21,178 bases of DNA, taken from positions 1 to 21,178 of the forward strand of contig CAZRYT010000010.1 in assembly GCA_964604415.1 (NCBI GenBank), read 5' to 3'. Under the pieces are notes generated by a model, which saw only the letters and a program-made list of their open reading frames with translations, had not been told where the DNA came from and did not search any database. The stretch is from CAZJQT01 sp964604415. Its GTDB lineage: Bacteria > Patescibacteriota > Saccharimonadia > Saccharimonadales > CAZJQT01. A program made the translations under genes and the position numbers. Each line of letters opens with the position of its first letter. Position 1 is the stretch's first letter. This document shows positions 6,789 through 14,362 of this stretch, piece by piece.

Positions 6789-8585
6789 ATGAGTGTCTTA
6801 TCCGCCTCAACTCAGAAACAAGTTGAAGATAAACTACTAGAAGAAGGTGTTTTAGATGCGGCCAAACTAAAAAATGTTAAAGATAAGGCTGCGCAGTCCA
6901 ACCAACCATTGTTAAGTGTTTTGGTGCATGAAGGCATTGTTTCTAACGAAGCTCTGACCAAAACCATAGCCCATGCTACGCATTTGCCCTATGTTAATTT
7001 AACGACCGCCAAGGTTGATCCAGAAATCTTGGCACTGATACCACAGGAAACGGCCGAGCGTTTTATGGCTGTACCACTCGGCGAAATGCAACATAGGCTG
7101 GTTGTGGCTATGCTGGATGCCGACAATGTTCAAGCGGCCGACTTTCTCTCTAATAAGATAGGTCGACCACTGAAGGTATATGCGGCCAGTGAAGAGGGAG
7201 TTAGAAATGTCCTAAAGCAATATGGTGCATCAATAGATAAACAAACCGTCGGCGCCTTAGGCGACATAAATGGTGAACCAGCTGGTACTGAAAATCTTCT
7301 GAAGCTTAATGACCAAGCAACCGATATTGAAAACTTGGTTCAAGATTCACCGATTAGCAAAGCTCTGACTACTATCATGGAATATGCTGCCAAAAATCGG
7401 GCCAGTGACATACACATTGAACCACTTGAAAATGAGCTACGCATTCGTTGCCGCATCGATGGAATACTCCGGGAAATCATGAAGTTGCCCAAATCTACAG
7501 AAGCCCCGCTAGTATCGCGAATAAAAATTTTATCCAATTTGAAGATTGACGAACACCGTATACCACAAGATGGACAGTTTTCTATCAAGGTATCCGGCCG
7601 CGATATTGATCTAAGAATTGCCATCTCGCCAGTAGTTTGGGGGGAACAAGTTGTAATCCGTCTGTTGGATAAAACTGGCACCAGTCTTAAGTTAGAAGAT
7701 ATGGGCTACACTGGCCGTGCCCTCAGAACCATCAGGAAGGGACTAACCCGACCAAATGGCATGGTGCTGACGTCTGGACCAACCGGTTCTGGTAAGTCCA
7801 CCAGCATGTATGCGGCTATCCAAGAGATCAAAAATGAGGCTATTAATATAGTCACGCTTGAGGATCCAGTCGAATACAAGATGCCTGGTATTAATCAGAT
7901 ACAAGTTAACGCCGACGTTGGCCTAACCTTTGCGTCCGGTCTCAGGTCAATCTTGCGCCAAGACCCTAACGTTGTCATGGTCGGCGAGATTCGTGATAAA
8001 GAAACCGCTACTTTGGCGGTACAGGCCGCTCTGACGGGTCACCTAGTATTCTCAACCCTGCACACCAACTCTGCTTCCGGTATTTTGCCTAGGCTTCTAG
8101 ATATGGGTATTGAACCGTTCTTGATAGCATCAACAGTGCACACGGTTATTGGCCAACGGCTAGTCAGACGTATAAACGATGAAACCAAGCAATCCTATGA
8201 GTCGTCTAAAACTGAAACCGAAGCCATCCACGCTACGATTGGGCATTTATTGCCAGCAACTAAAGAAGATGTCGCCAAGGTCGCCGAAGACCTAGGTTAT
8301 AAAAGCTTGCCTCTAAGAGACCAAACCGCTTATACTTTGTACAAGGGTGCTGATGACCCAGCCTCAATAGACGGCTACAAAGGTCGTCTGGGGTTGTATG
8401 AGGTATTTGATATCACTGAACCGATCCAGGATCTAATCCTCAAACATTCCACCAGTACCGAGATTCAACACGCTGCCCAAAGACAAGGCATGGTCAGCAT
8501 GCGTGAAGACGGTTATCTAAAGGCTCTTGCAGGCCTAACTACTCTAAGTGAAGTTAACCGAGTAGCCGCCGCCGACAGTGCTTAA
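6789..8585 (+). CDS. pilB: PilB-type pilus extension ATPase
   Basis: 598 residues, a GspE/PilB secretion ATPase. An N-terminal T2SSE_N/MshEN-type region (about 10-150) precedes the motor. The motor has Walker A GPTGSGKS (330-337), Asp box TLEDPVEYKMPG (356-367), Walker B VVMVGEIRD (395-403) and His box TGHLVFSTLHTNSA (416-429). In the family it hydrolyses ATP at the base of PilC to polymerise pilin. Two departures are visible. The four-cysteine zinc site normally found after the His box is absent: residues 463-540 contain no Cys, although the GYKGRLGLYEVF strand that usually follows the last Cys is kept (529-540). The c-di-GMP-type RLG motif expected at the MshEN start also reads VED instead. 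No Shine-Dalgarno precedes the ATG, so coupling to the upstream gene (12 nt gap) is likely. Confidence 0.95.
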   Translation: MSVLSASTQKQVEDKLLEEGVLDAAKLKNVKDKAAQSNQPLLSVLVHEGIVSNEALTKTIAHATHLPYVNLTTAKVDPEILALIPQETAERFMAVPLGEMQHRLVVAMLDADNVQAADFLSNKIGRPLKVYAASEEGVRNVLKQYGASIDKQTVGALGDINGEPAGTENLLKLNDQATDIENLVQDSPISKALTTIMEYAAKNRASDIHIEPLENELRIRCRIDGILREIMKLPKSTEAPLVSRIKILSNLKIDEHRIPQDGQFSIKVSGRDIDLRIAISPVVWGEQVVIRLLDKTGTSLKLEDMGYTGRALRTIRKGLTRPNGMVLTSGPTGSGKSTSMYAAIQEIKNEAINIVTLEDPVEYKMPGINQIQVNADVGLTFASGLRSILRQDPNVVMVGEIRDKETATLAVQAALTGHLVFSTLHTNSASGILPRLLDMGIEPFLIASTVHTVIGQRLVRRINDETKQSYESSKTETEAIHATIGHLLPATKEDVAKVAEDLGYKSLPLRDQTAYTLYKGADDPASIDGYKGRLGLYEVFDITEPIQDLILKHSTSTEIQHAAQRQGMVSMREDGYLKALAGLTTLSEVNRVAAADSA

Positions 8586-8602
8586 AAGTAAAGGGGAGAC
8601 AA

Positions 8603-9670
8603 ATGTCAGCACAACCAAGAATAGAAGTCCTACTGGAAGAAGTCATCAAGAAGAAAGCTTCTGATCTTCATATCCAAGTTGGATTACAGCCAATGCTAAG
8701 AGTTGATGGTTCACTGGTAGCTGTGCCTGGCAGTGATATTTTGAACGAAGAGACCGTCGAGCTGCTGATCTTTGCCATTTTGGACGAAGACCAAAAGCAG
8801 ATTCTATTAAAGGACAAGGAATTTGACTTCAGTTTTGCCTTTGGTGACTTGGGTCGCTTCCGTGTCAATGCCTTTCATGAGCGCGGTAACCTAGCGGCGG
8901 CTCTGCGTCTAATCCCAAACGAACTTTTGACTATAGAACAGCTTGGCTTGCCGCCGATTGTCAGTAAATTTGCTGATTATCCGCGCGGACTCGTACTAGT
9001 CACCGGACCAACCGGTTCTGGTAAGTCAACTAGCCTAGCGGCCATTATTCACAAAATCAATATGGAGCGTTCGGCTCATATTGTTACCATCGAGGACCCG
9101 ATTGAATTTACGCACAAGAGCAAAAAAGCCGTGATTGTCCAGCGTGAAGTCCACTACGATACTTACTCATTCTCGGCCGCCTTGCGTAGCAGTTTGCGCC
9201 AGGACCCGGATGTAGTGCTAATTGGTGAAATGCGCGACCTTGAAACCATCGCCGCCGCTATTACCATCGCTGAAACTGGCCACCTCGTGCTGGCGACCCT
9301 GCACACTAACTCGGCCGCTCAAAGTATTGACCGTATGATTGATGTCTTCCCGCCACATCAACAGCCGCAGATTCGAGCTCAGCTATCTAACATCCTTATG
9401 GCTATCTGTTCGCAGCGCCTAATACCTTCAATTGGCGGCGGTCGAGTCGCGGCGGCTGAAATTCTAGTAGCTACTCCAGCTGTACGCAATATTATCCGTG
9501 AGGGTAAGAGCCACCAGCTAGAAGCAGTTATTCAAACCGGTGCTGAACATGGTATGCAGTCAATGGATAAAACTCTAGTGACTTTGATCCACAACGGCAC
9601 AATCACCTTGGACGAAGCCCGTAATGTAGCTGTTGATCTTGAGGAACTAGACCGATTAATGAGAGGCTAA
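8603..9670 (+). CDS. pilT: PilT retraction ATPase
   Basis: 355 residues, the standard PilT length. Motifs are Walker A GPTGSGKS (135-142), Asp box TIEDPIEFTH, Walker B VVLIGEMRDLETI (204-216), His box TGHLVLATLHTNSA (225-238) and the PilT-specific AVRNIIREGK (293-302, canonical AIRNLIREGK) required for retraction in homologues. It depolymerises the pilus and so powers twitching and DNA uptake. A good Shine-Dalgarno (AGGGGAG, 8592-8598) lies 4 nt before the ATG, one of the few in the window, so its translation does not depend on coupling. Having one extension and one retraction ATPase next to each other implies a dynamic, retractable pilus rather than a static secretion pseudopilus. Confidence 0.96.
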   Translation: MSAQPRIEVLLEEVIKKKASDLHIQVGLQPMLRVDGSLVAVPGSDILNEETVELLIFAILDEDQKQILLKDKEFDFSFAFGDLGRFRVNAFHERGNLAAALRLIPNELLTIEQLGLPPIVSKFADYPRGLVLVTGPTGSGKSTSLAAIIHKINMERSAHIVTIEDPIEFTHKSKKAVIVQREVHYDTYSFSAALRSSLRQDPDVVLIGEMRDLETIAAAITIAETGHLVLATLHTNSAAQSIDRMIDVFPPHQQPQIRAQLSNILMAICSQRLIPSIGGGRVAAAEILVATPAVRNIIREGKSHQLEAVIQTGAEHGMQSMDKTLVTLIHNGTITLDEARNVAVDLEELDRLMRG

Positions 9671-9683
9671 CAGGCTTAAAAGG

Positions 9684-10901
9684 ATGCTCACTTACAAATA
9701 CACTGCTCGCAATCCAGCGACTGGCCAAAAACTATCGGCTGAAGTTCAGGCCGATAATGAGCAGAATGCTGCCAAGCTCATTCACGATCAAGGTTTGGCA
9801 CCGATTGATATCAGTCTTAAGGAAGGTAAAAACACCAGTTTCGCTAAGATCTTCAAAAAGGTTAAAGCCAAAGACAAGATTTTGTTCTCTAGGCAGCTAT
9901 CGACCTTAATTAACGCTGGTTTGCCACTGGTGCAAAGTCTGCGCAGCGTAGCCAACCAAACGACTAACAAAAATTTCAAGGTCATCATCAATGAAATCAT
10001 CGCTGATATTGAAGGTGGCCAAGCTTTTTCAGCCGTCTTAGCTAAACATCCGGAGGTATTTAACAGAGTATTTATTAGTCTAGTTGCGGCCGGTGAAGCT
10101 TCAGGAACGCTCGACGCAGCTCTAGAACGCCTAGCCAATCAGCAAGAAAAGGATGCCGAAATCTTAAGTAAAGTCCGCGGCGCCATGGTTTACCCAATCA
10201 TTGTGCTGGTTGTGATGGGCGCAGTTGTTTTATTTATGGTAGTCAAGGTTTTGCCGCAGGTTGAAGTGCTTTATAACGGCCTGCCAGGCACCACTCTGCC
10301 TTGGTTTACTGTGGCCCTGCTGGCAGTTTCACACTTTATTATCAAATTTTGGTACTGGATGGTGTTCTTGGCGATTCTTTTGGTTATTTTTGGCTCCAGA
10401 TGGATAAAAACAATTGGTGGGCGCCGTGTGATAGACAAATTCAAAATGAAAGCCTGGCCAATCGGACCTTTGTTTATGAAGCTCTACATGGCCCGTTTTA
10501 CGCGCACTGGCCAGACTTTAATATCGACCGGTGTTCCTTTGATCCAAATGCTGGAAATTACATCTGATGCTATCAATAATGTTTACATAGAAGAGTCATT
10601 AAAAGGGGCGATTGAAAAGGTAAAGGGCGGTAAAGCTTTATCCGACTCACTAGCTAATGATAAAAATTTCTTAGAACTTGTACCTAATATGCTTAGAATT
10701 GGTGAACAGTCTGGTTCTATGGAGCAAATGATGGCTAAAACAGCCGATTATTTCGAGAGGGAAGTAGATAACCAGATTAAAACTGTTTCTACCATCATTG
10801 AACCCGTCATGATGGTGATGCTTGGTGTTTTCGCTTTTATTATCGTGGCGGCGGTACTTATCCCCATATATGGGCTGGCAGGCAAGACAATCATCCATTA
10901 A
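9684..10901 (+). CDS. pilC: PilC platform protein (GspF family)
   Basis: 405 residues with the two tandem T2SSF domains (about 62-190 and 266-390), each with the G-x-x-L-x-x-A-L/M-type motif (SGTLDAALERLANQQE and SGSMEQMMAKTADYFE). Transmembrane helices lie at about 168-190, 206-236 and 371-396. It is the polytopic inner-membrane platform that PilB and PilT turn to insert or remove pilins. The start MLTYKYTARNPATG matches the conserved family N-terminus. The bases just before it (AAAAGG) abut the ATG with zero spacing, so they are unlikely to act as a normal Shine-Dalgarno; the stop of pilT is 13 nt upstream. Confidence 0.96.
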   Translation: MLTYKYTARNPATGQKLSAEVQADNEQNAAKLIHDQGLAPIDISLKEGKNTSFAKIFKKVKAKDKILFSRQLSTLINAGLPLVQSLRSVANQTTNKNFKVIINEIIADIEGGQAFSAVLAKHPEVFNRVFISLVAAGEASGTLDAALERLANQQEKDAEILSKVRGAMVYPIIVLVVMGAVVLFMVVKVLPQVEVLYNGLPGTTLPWFTVALLAVSHFIIKFWYWMVFLAILLVIFGSRWIKTIGGRRVIDKFKMKAWPIGPLFMKLYMARFTRTGQTLISTGVPLIQMLEITSDAINNVYIEESLKGAIEKVKGGKALSDSLANDKNFLELVPNMLRIGEQSGSMEQMMAKTADYFEREVDNQIKTVSTIIEPVMMVMLGVFAFIIVAAVLIPIYGLAGKTIIH

Positions 10902-10904
10902 AAC

Positions 10905-10933
10905 TTGCATTATCTCTAATTTCTATTTAGTAT
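10905..10933 (+). promoter_or_regulatory. Candidate promoter of the first pilin gene
   Basis: TTGCAT (10905-10910) and TAGTAT (10928-10933) are separated by exactly 17 nt, giving an expected start near 10940 and a leader of about 40 nt. It begins 3 nt after the pilC stop. An independent promoter fits the need for much more pilin than machinery. Each box is only a partial match to consensus. Confidence 0.5.
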
Positions 10934-10962
10934 TTTAACCATAAGCATTAATAAACCTTGTT

Positions 10963-10970
10963 GGAGGGGG
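10963..10970 (+). promoter_or_regulatory. Strong Shine-Dalgarno of the first pilin gene
   Basis: GGAGGGGG, with the G-rich core ending 9-12 nt before the ATG at 10980, is the strongest ribosome binding site in the window. Most neighbours have none. It marks this as the highly translated, probably major, pilin. Confidence 0.75.
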
Positions 10971-10979
10971 GCTTTAAAT

Positions 10980-11486
10980 ATGAAACTTAACCTAAAAAAA
11001 TTAAATGAGGGCTTCACAATCATCGAAGTCTTGATCGTGCTAGCAATCGCTGGCTTAATCTTGCTGATCGTGTTCCTAGCAGTACCAGCTTTGCAACGCA
11101 GCAACCGTAACACTGGTCGTCGTTCAGAGGCAGCTAGGCTAGCTAGTGCATCAGCTAACTTTACAACAAATAACAATGGTGCAACACCTTCAGTGGCAGC
11201 TGATATAACAGCCGTTATTACCGACGCTGGTACTTTGCAGCAATTCTCTGGTCTAGCTGTAGCTTCACCACTTGGTACAGCTGCTGCCGGTAAGATGTCT
11301 CTTATTGCCGCTGGCTTCACTAGCCCACAGGCTGCGATTACTGTTAACGGAACTCAGCTAGTGGTTGGTGGTAAATGTGGTACGGCTGGCGCTGTTGTAA
11401 CAGGTACAACCAGGCAAATGGCCTTGCAGTACACTCTAGAAGATGCTGGTGGTAACTACACTACATCTACCTGCATAGACGTTTAG
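10980..11486 (+). CDS. Type IV pilin, probable major pilin
   Basis: 168 residues. A short basic leader of 11 (MKLNLKKLNEG) ends at the prepilin peptidase site G|FTIIE with Glu5 of the mature chain, followed by the hydrophobic N-terminal helix (about 12-34, VLIVLAIAGLILLIVFLAVP). The globular part is short and Ala/Thr/Gly-rich. Two cysteines, C133 and C165, near the C-terminus would form the classic D-region disulfide loop. A strong Shine-Dalgarno and a candidate private promoter argue for high expression. The DNA for residues 11-42 is identical to that in the next gene, while the rest has diverged at synonymous sites. PilD, encoded 0.65 kb downstream, would process it. Confidence 0.93.
   Translation: MKLNLKKLNEGFTIIEVLIVLAIAGLILLIVFLAVPALQRSNRNTGRRSEAARLASASANFTTNNNGATPSVAADITAVITDAGTLQQFSGLAVASPLGTAAAGKMSLIAAGFTSPQAAITVNGTQLVVGGKCGTAGAVVTGTTRQMALQYTLEDAGGNYTTSTCIDV
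11010..11104 (+). repeat. 95-bp perfect direct repeat, copy 1 (pilin N-terminus)
   Basis: These bases are identical to 11628-11722 (offset 618). The left edge is exactly the Gly codon before the prepilin cleavage site (base 11009 G versus 11627 T), and the right edge is in an Asn codon (AAC versus AAT). Both copies are in the same reading frame. Confidence 0.95.
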
Positions 11487-11540
11487 AACGAACTTTAACT
11501 AAATCCCAGCGGTAATGAGATTGAACAGGTATTTTTACTG

Positions 11541-12107
11541 ATGCTAAGAAAAAAATTTCCAAATCTGACCAACATTTTTTCCGAAGCTTCGTCTCATTCC
11601 GCTGGTAGACCTTATCATGCGTCGGCTGGCTTCACAATCATCGAAGTCTTGATCGTGCTAGCAATCGCTGGCTTAATCTTGCTGATCGTGTTCCTAGCAG
11701 TACCAGCTTTGCAACGCAGCAATCGTAATCACAACCGTCGTAACGAAATATCTAGACTTGCAACTTCTGCCTCTAATTTTTCTTCTAATAATGTTGGTGT
11801 TGTACCGTCTTCCTCAGCAGATGTGACTACAATAATCACTGATGCTGGTACCCTGAATCAATACACGGGTCTAGCGGCGGCCTCACCATTAGGAACAGCC
11901 GCCAATGGCAAAATGTCGCTGGTATCGGGGGTTCAAGGCGTTATAAGCGTTAGTGGCGTCCAGTTGGTTACAGCTGCACATTGTGATATAACGGCTGGCA
12001 ATATCGGTAAAACTCTCGGAGGAGCCAACCGGCAGATGGCTTTACAATATGCCCTAGAAGACAGCAGTGGCAATTTTACTCTGTCCCAATGTCTTAACGT
12101 TAGCTAA
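11541..12107 (+). CDS. Second type IV pilin with long leader
   Basis: 188 residues. The leader is unusually long (30 residues, ending HASAG) before the cleavage site G|FTIIE with Glu5. It has the same hydrophobic helix as the first pilin and a related globular domain (shared cores ITDAGTL, ASPLGTA, GKMSL, RQMALQY.LED). C148 and C184 would form a D-region disulfide. The chain is clearly a paralogue of the first pilin. No Shine-Dalgarno is visible (only a weak AGG about 13 nt upstream), so expression is probably lower or coupled to the 54-nt-upstream gene. It could be an alternative or minor pilin, or a recombination partner for the first. Confidence 0.92.
   Translation: MLRKKFPNLTNIFSEASSHSAGRPYHASAGFTIIEVLIVLAIAGLILLIVFLAVPALQRSNRNHNRRNEISRLATSASNFSSNNVGVVPSSSADVTTIITDAGTLNQYTGLAAASPLGTAANGKMSLVSGVQGVISVSGVQLVTAAHCDITAGNIGKTLGGANRQMALQYALEDSSGNFTLSQCLNVS
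11628..11722 (+). repeat. 95-bp perfect direct repeat, copy 2 (pilin N-terminus)
   Basis: This is the second copy of 11010-11104. It covers the -1 Gly codon and about 31 residues of the mature pilin helix. Sequence on both sides is diverged between the two genes. Confidence 0.95.
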
Positions 12108-12123
12108 TCCGAATAATAAGTTA

Positions 12124-12132
12124 TGTTAGTAT
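12124..12132 (+). promoter_or_regulatory. Extended -10 of pilD (leaderless)
   Basis: TGT followed by TAGTAT (12127-12132) is an extended -10 element. The pilD ATG at 12140 lies 7 nt downstream, at the expected transcript start. No clear -35. Confidence 0.55.
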
Positions 12133-12139
12133 TCTACTA

Positions 12140-12970
12140 ATGTTTAAAATAGTGGCTTTGGTTGTTATTGGTCTGGCATTCGGTAGCTTTGTTAACGCTC
12201 TGGTTTGGCGGTTGCATGAACGTGGCCAAGCCAAGAACAAACTGCGGCTCAAAGAACTATCAATCACTCGCGGCCGATCAATGTGCCCAGATTGCCACCA
12301 TACCCTCGGCTGGCAAGATTTAATTCCAGTCTTTAGTTGGCTATTGCTGGGAGGCAAGTGTCGTTACTGTAAAAAACCAATCTCCAGCCAATACCCGTTG
12401 GTTGAGCTACTTACAGCTGCTTTATTTGTGGTTTCATATCTGTCTTGGTCCAACTTAGACCAACCACATAGCTGGCTGATGTTTTTAGCCTGGCTACCTT
12501 TACTCACCGTGCTGGTCGCTTTATTTCTCTACGATCTGAAGTGGATGTTACTACCCAACAGTCTGGTGGCATGGGCGTTTGGTCTATCGCTAGTTCAGTT
12601 TGCTCTAAAGTTTGGATTTGCTGACCAACAAATATCTTTAATCACTCAAGCAATACTGGCAATCTTTGTACTTGGCGGCCTTTTTTATCTGTTATTCATA
12701 ATCTCCGATGGCAAATGGATAGGTGGTGGCGACGTTAAACTTGGTGTTGTTTTAGGTCTGATTGTCGGTCGACCACTTCTAGCAGCCGGTGTTTTGTTCT
12801 TAGCATCGCTGCTGGGCACTGTCTATTCTTTGCCACAACTCATTGACCATAAGTTAAAAACTAGTTCCAAAATACCCTTTGGGCCGTTTCTGATTATTGC
12901 CACCGTTGTTATCTATTTGTTCGGAACCTCGTTACAAAACTGGTTGCGACGCCACCTGTTTCTTGTCTAA
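12140..12970 (+). CDS. pilD: Prepilin peptidase / N-methyltransferase PilD
   Basis: 276 residues, polytopic. The N-terminal half has the FGSFVN motif (14-19) and the zinc-type cysteine pairs CPDC (49-52) and CRYC (74-77) of bifunctional enzymes. The aspartyl protease half carries the two catalytic aspartates, D132 (YDLKWMLLPN) and D198 (GGGDVKLG), and ends with the conserved PFGPFL (246-251). It would cleave the six prepilins of this window after the leader Gly and methylate residue 1. It lies between the pilins and the minor pilins, with its own extended -10. The start is supported by that promoter and by the short distance to FGSFVN. Confidence 0.95.
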   Translation: MFKIVALVVIGLAFGSFVNALVWRLHERGQAKNKLRLKELSITRGRSMCPDCHHTLGWQDLIPVFSWLLLGGKCRYCKKPISSQYPLVELLTAALFVVSYLSWSNLDQPHSWLMFLAWLPLLTVLVALFLYDLKWMLLPNSLVAWAFGLSLVQFALKFGFADQQISLITQAILAIFVLGGLFYLLFIISDGKWIGGGDVKLGVVLGLIVGRPLLAAGVLFLASLLGTVYSLPQLIDHKLKTSSKIPFGPFLIIATVVIYLFGTSLQNWLRRHLFLV

Positions 12971-12995
12971 CCTATCCGTTAAGCGTAAGCTTTTA

Positions 12996-13004
12996 TGCTA
13001 TACT
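12996..13004 (+). promoter_or_regulatory. Extended -10 of the minor pilin operon (leaderless)
   Basis: TGC followed by TATACT (12999-13004), six nt before the ATG at 13011. This is the geometry of a transcript starting at or within a base or two of the start codon. It supports 13011 over the longer upstream reading. Confidence 0.65.
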
Positions 13005-13010
13005 TGGCAT

Positions 13011-13871
13011 ATGAGTGTTACAGGTAGGGCCAGGGGCTATACCATTGTTGAAGTAATGATATTTTTGGCAGTTTCAGCCTCCTTGTTTGTGGTTGCAGCC
13101 GCCCTAATTTCTGGCCAACAAGGTAAAAGTGAATTCAATCAATCGCTCAACGATATAGAATCAAAAATCAGGGACGTTTCTAACGATGTTAGTAACGGTT
13201 TTTATCCTAATACTAACAGTTTTAAATGCACGACTGATGGTACGGGCAGTGGCCCAACTATCAGCGTCAACGCAGGCAATACGCAGGGCACAAATCTGGG
13301 TTGTATTTTCATCGGCCGGGTTCTACATTTTGGCGTTTCAGGTACCAGTGGTGTTGGTTATAATTTATACACGGTTGCCGGACAACGCTTAATTGGTGGG
13401 GCGGGCAGCAATGAAGTGACTAGTCTACTTGAAACTAAACCGGTAGCAGTGGCCATAGACAGCAACGGTAAAAGTGCCGTGAATGCCATCGATAGTCTTA
13501 CGCTTCAAAGTCGGATGATAGTTTCTAAGATGTACTACACGATTGGCGCTACGACTACCAATATTACAGCCCTGGGCTTTTTTAGTACTTTTAGCAGTTA
13601 CGCTAATGGCAACCTATCTTCCGGTAGCCAGTCCGTACAGCTGGTACCTATACCCGGACCTACGACTACGCCGCTCAATACTCTGACCTCGCAAACTGCC
13701 GCCGATCTGATAGATTCTTTTGCTAGTGGCGCCTACGATAGTAATCCAGTTAACGGGGTGGTGATCTGTTTCGTTAGTAGTGGCTCTAATCAGTATGGCC
13801 AAATAACCATTGGTAGCAACGGTCGGGAATTAACTACAAAACGAACTGTTGGTACGGGAGCTTGTCCATGA
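13011..13871 (+). CDS. Minor pilin, GspH/FimU-like position
   Basis: 286 residues from the ATG at 13011. The open frame extends back to 12897, but that would overlap pilD by 74 nt and place 38 extra residues before the leader. The leaderless promoter and the short leader (MSVTGRARG|YTIVE) fix the start. The class III signal has Glu5 and a hydrophobic helix (10-31), followed by an amphipathic stretch (FNQSLNDIESKIRDVSNDV) and a large Ser/Thr/Gly-rich beta domain, bigger than the major pilins. It is the first of four minor pilins chained by overlaps, so it occupies the H/FimU slot of the usual H-I-J-K order. The family assignment within the minor pilins is positional. Confidence 0.88.
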   Translation: MSVTGRARGYTIVEVMIFLAVSASLFVVAAALISGQQGKSEFNQSLNDIESKIRDVSNDVSNGFYPNTNSFKCTTDGTGSGPTISVNAGNTQGTNLGCIFIGRVLHFGVSGTSGVGYNLYTVAGQRLIGGAGSNEVTSLLETKPVAVAIDSNGKSAVNAIDSLTLQSRMIVSKMYYTIGATTTNITALGFFSTFSSYANGNLSSGSQSVQLVPIPGPTTTPLNTLTSQTAADLIDSFASGAYDSNPVNGVVICFVSSGSNQYGQITIGSNGRELTTKRTVGTGACP

Positions 13872-14362
13872 AATATAAGCTATTAAACCAAGTTGGTGAC
13901 ACCATGGTAGAAGTACTTTTGGCACTGCTGATAGTCAGCTCAGTTATTGCCGCGTCCTATGTATCTGCCGACCGAAGTCTGAGTGGTACTCGTCAATCTC
14001 AAGAAAGGGGCGAAGCCCTAAAAGCCGCCGAATCTCAAGTTGAGCAAATCAAAAGTAATGTAGCCGTGGCGGTTGCTGCCACCAAAATCTTTTGCATAGA
14101 TTCAGTCAGTGGGAATGCCGTTATTGCCAATAGCGCTCCGGTTGGTGGTATTGCCTTTGGCTCTCAGCCAACACTAAACAGCGACACCCTAACAACCTAC
14201 GTAGCCACCTGTAAAAGTGGCACGATTCCTTACAATATCGCTATTGATCGCAGTGGGCCTGACGCTAGTAACGGCTATGTATTTACGGTCTATGTACGCT
14301 GGTTTAGGTTGGCTTCCCCCAGTAAAGACGAAGTCAAAATAGTCTACAGGGCTTATCCATGA
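13868..14362 (+). CDS. Minor pilin, GspI/PilV-like
   Basis: 164 residues starting at ATG 13868, which overlaps the previous stop (ATGA); a TTG two codons earlier is less likely. The leader is 10 residues ending G|DTMVE, with Glu5 and a hydrophobic helix (about 14-30, VEVLLALLIVSSVIAAS). The MVEVLLALLI signature is typical of PilV/GspI minor pilins. The globular domain contains two cysteines (about 78 and 116) that could pair. In known systems these proteins form the pseudopilus tip complex with PilW/GspJ and PilX/GspK, both encoded next. Confidence 0.88.
   Translation: MKYKLLNQVGDTMVEVLLALLIVSSVIAASYVSADRSLSGTRQSQERGEALKAAESQVEQIKSNVAVAVAATKIFCIDSVSGNAVIANSAPVGGIAFGSQPTLNSDTLTTYVATCKSGTIPYNIAIDRSGPDASNGYVFTVYVRWFRLASPSKDEVKIVYRAYP

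Noticed and set aside
7776..9027. 23-bp identity between pilB (7776-7798) and pilT (9005-9027)
   Set aside because: It encodes the Walker A loop GPTGSGK in both. Such a short match is explained by motif constraint and shared codon preference.
10916..11320. 134-codon open frame on the minus strand across the first pilin
   Set aside because: It is antisense to an unmistakable pilin, has an Ala/Ser-rich composition mirroring its codons and no recognisable domain. The same applies to antisense frames at 4111-4437, 7340-7681 and 9788-10138.
12981..12994. AAGC-GTAA-GCTT hairpin followed by Ts after pilD
   Set aside because: A stem of only four pairs and a T run of four are too weak for an intrinsic terminator, and the segment overlaps the promoter region of the next operon.
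12897..13010. Upstream extension of the first minor pilin by 38 residues
   Set aside because: It would overlap pilD by 74 nt and put an untypical Cys-rich stretch before the leader. The -10 box at 12999-13004 and the short leader support 13011.
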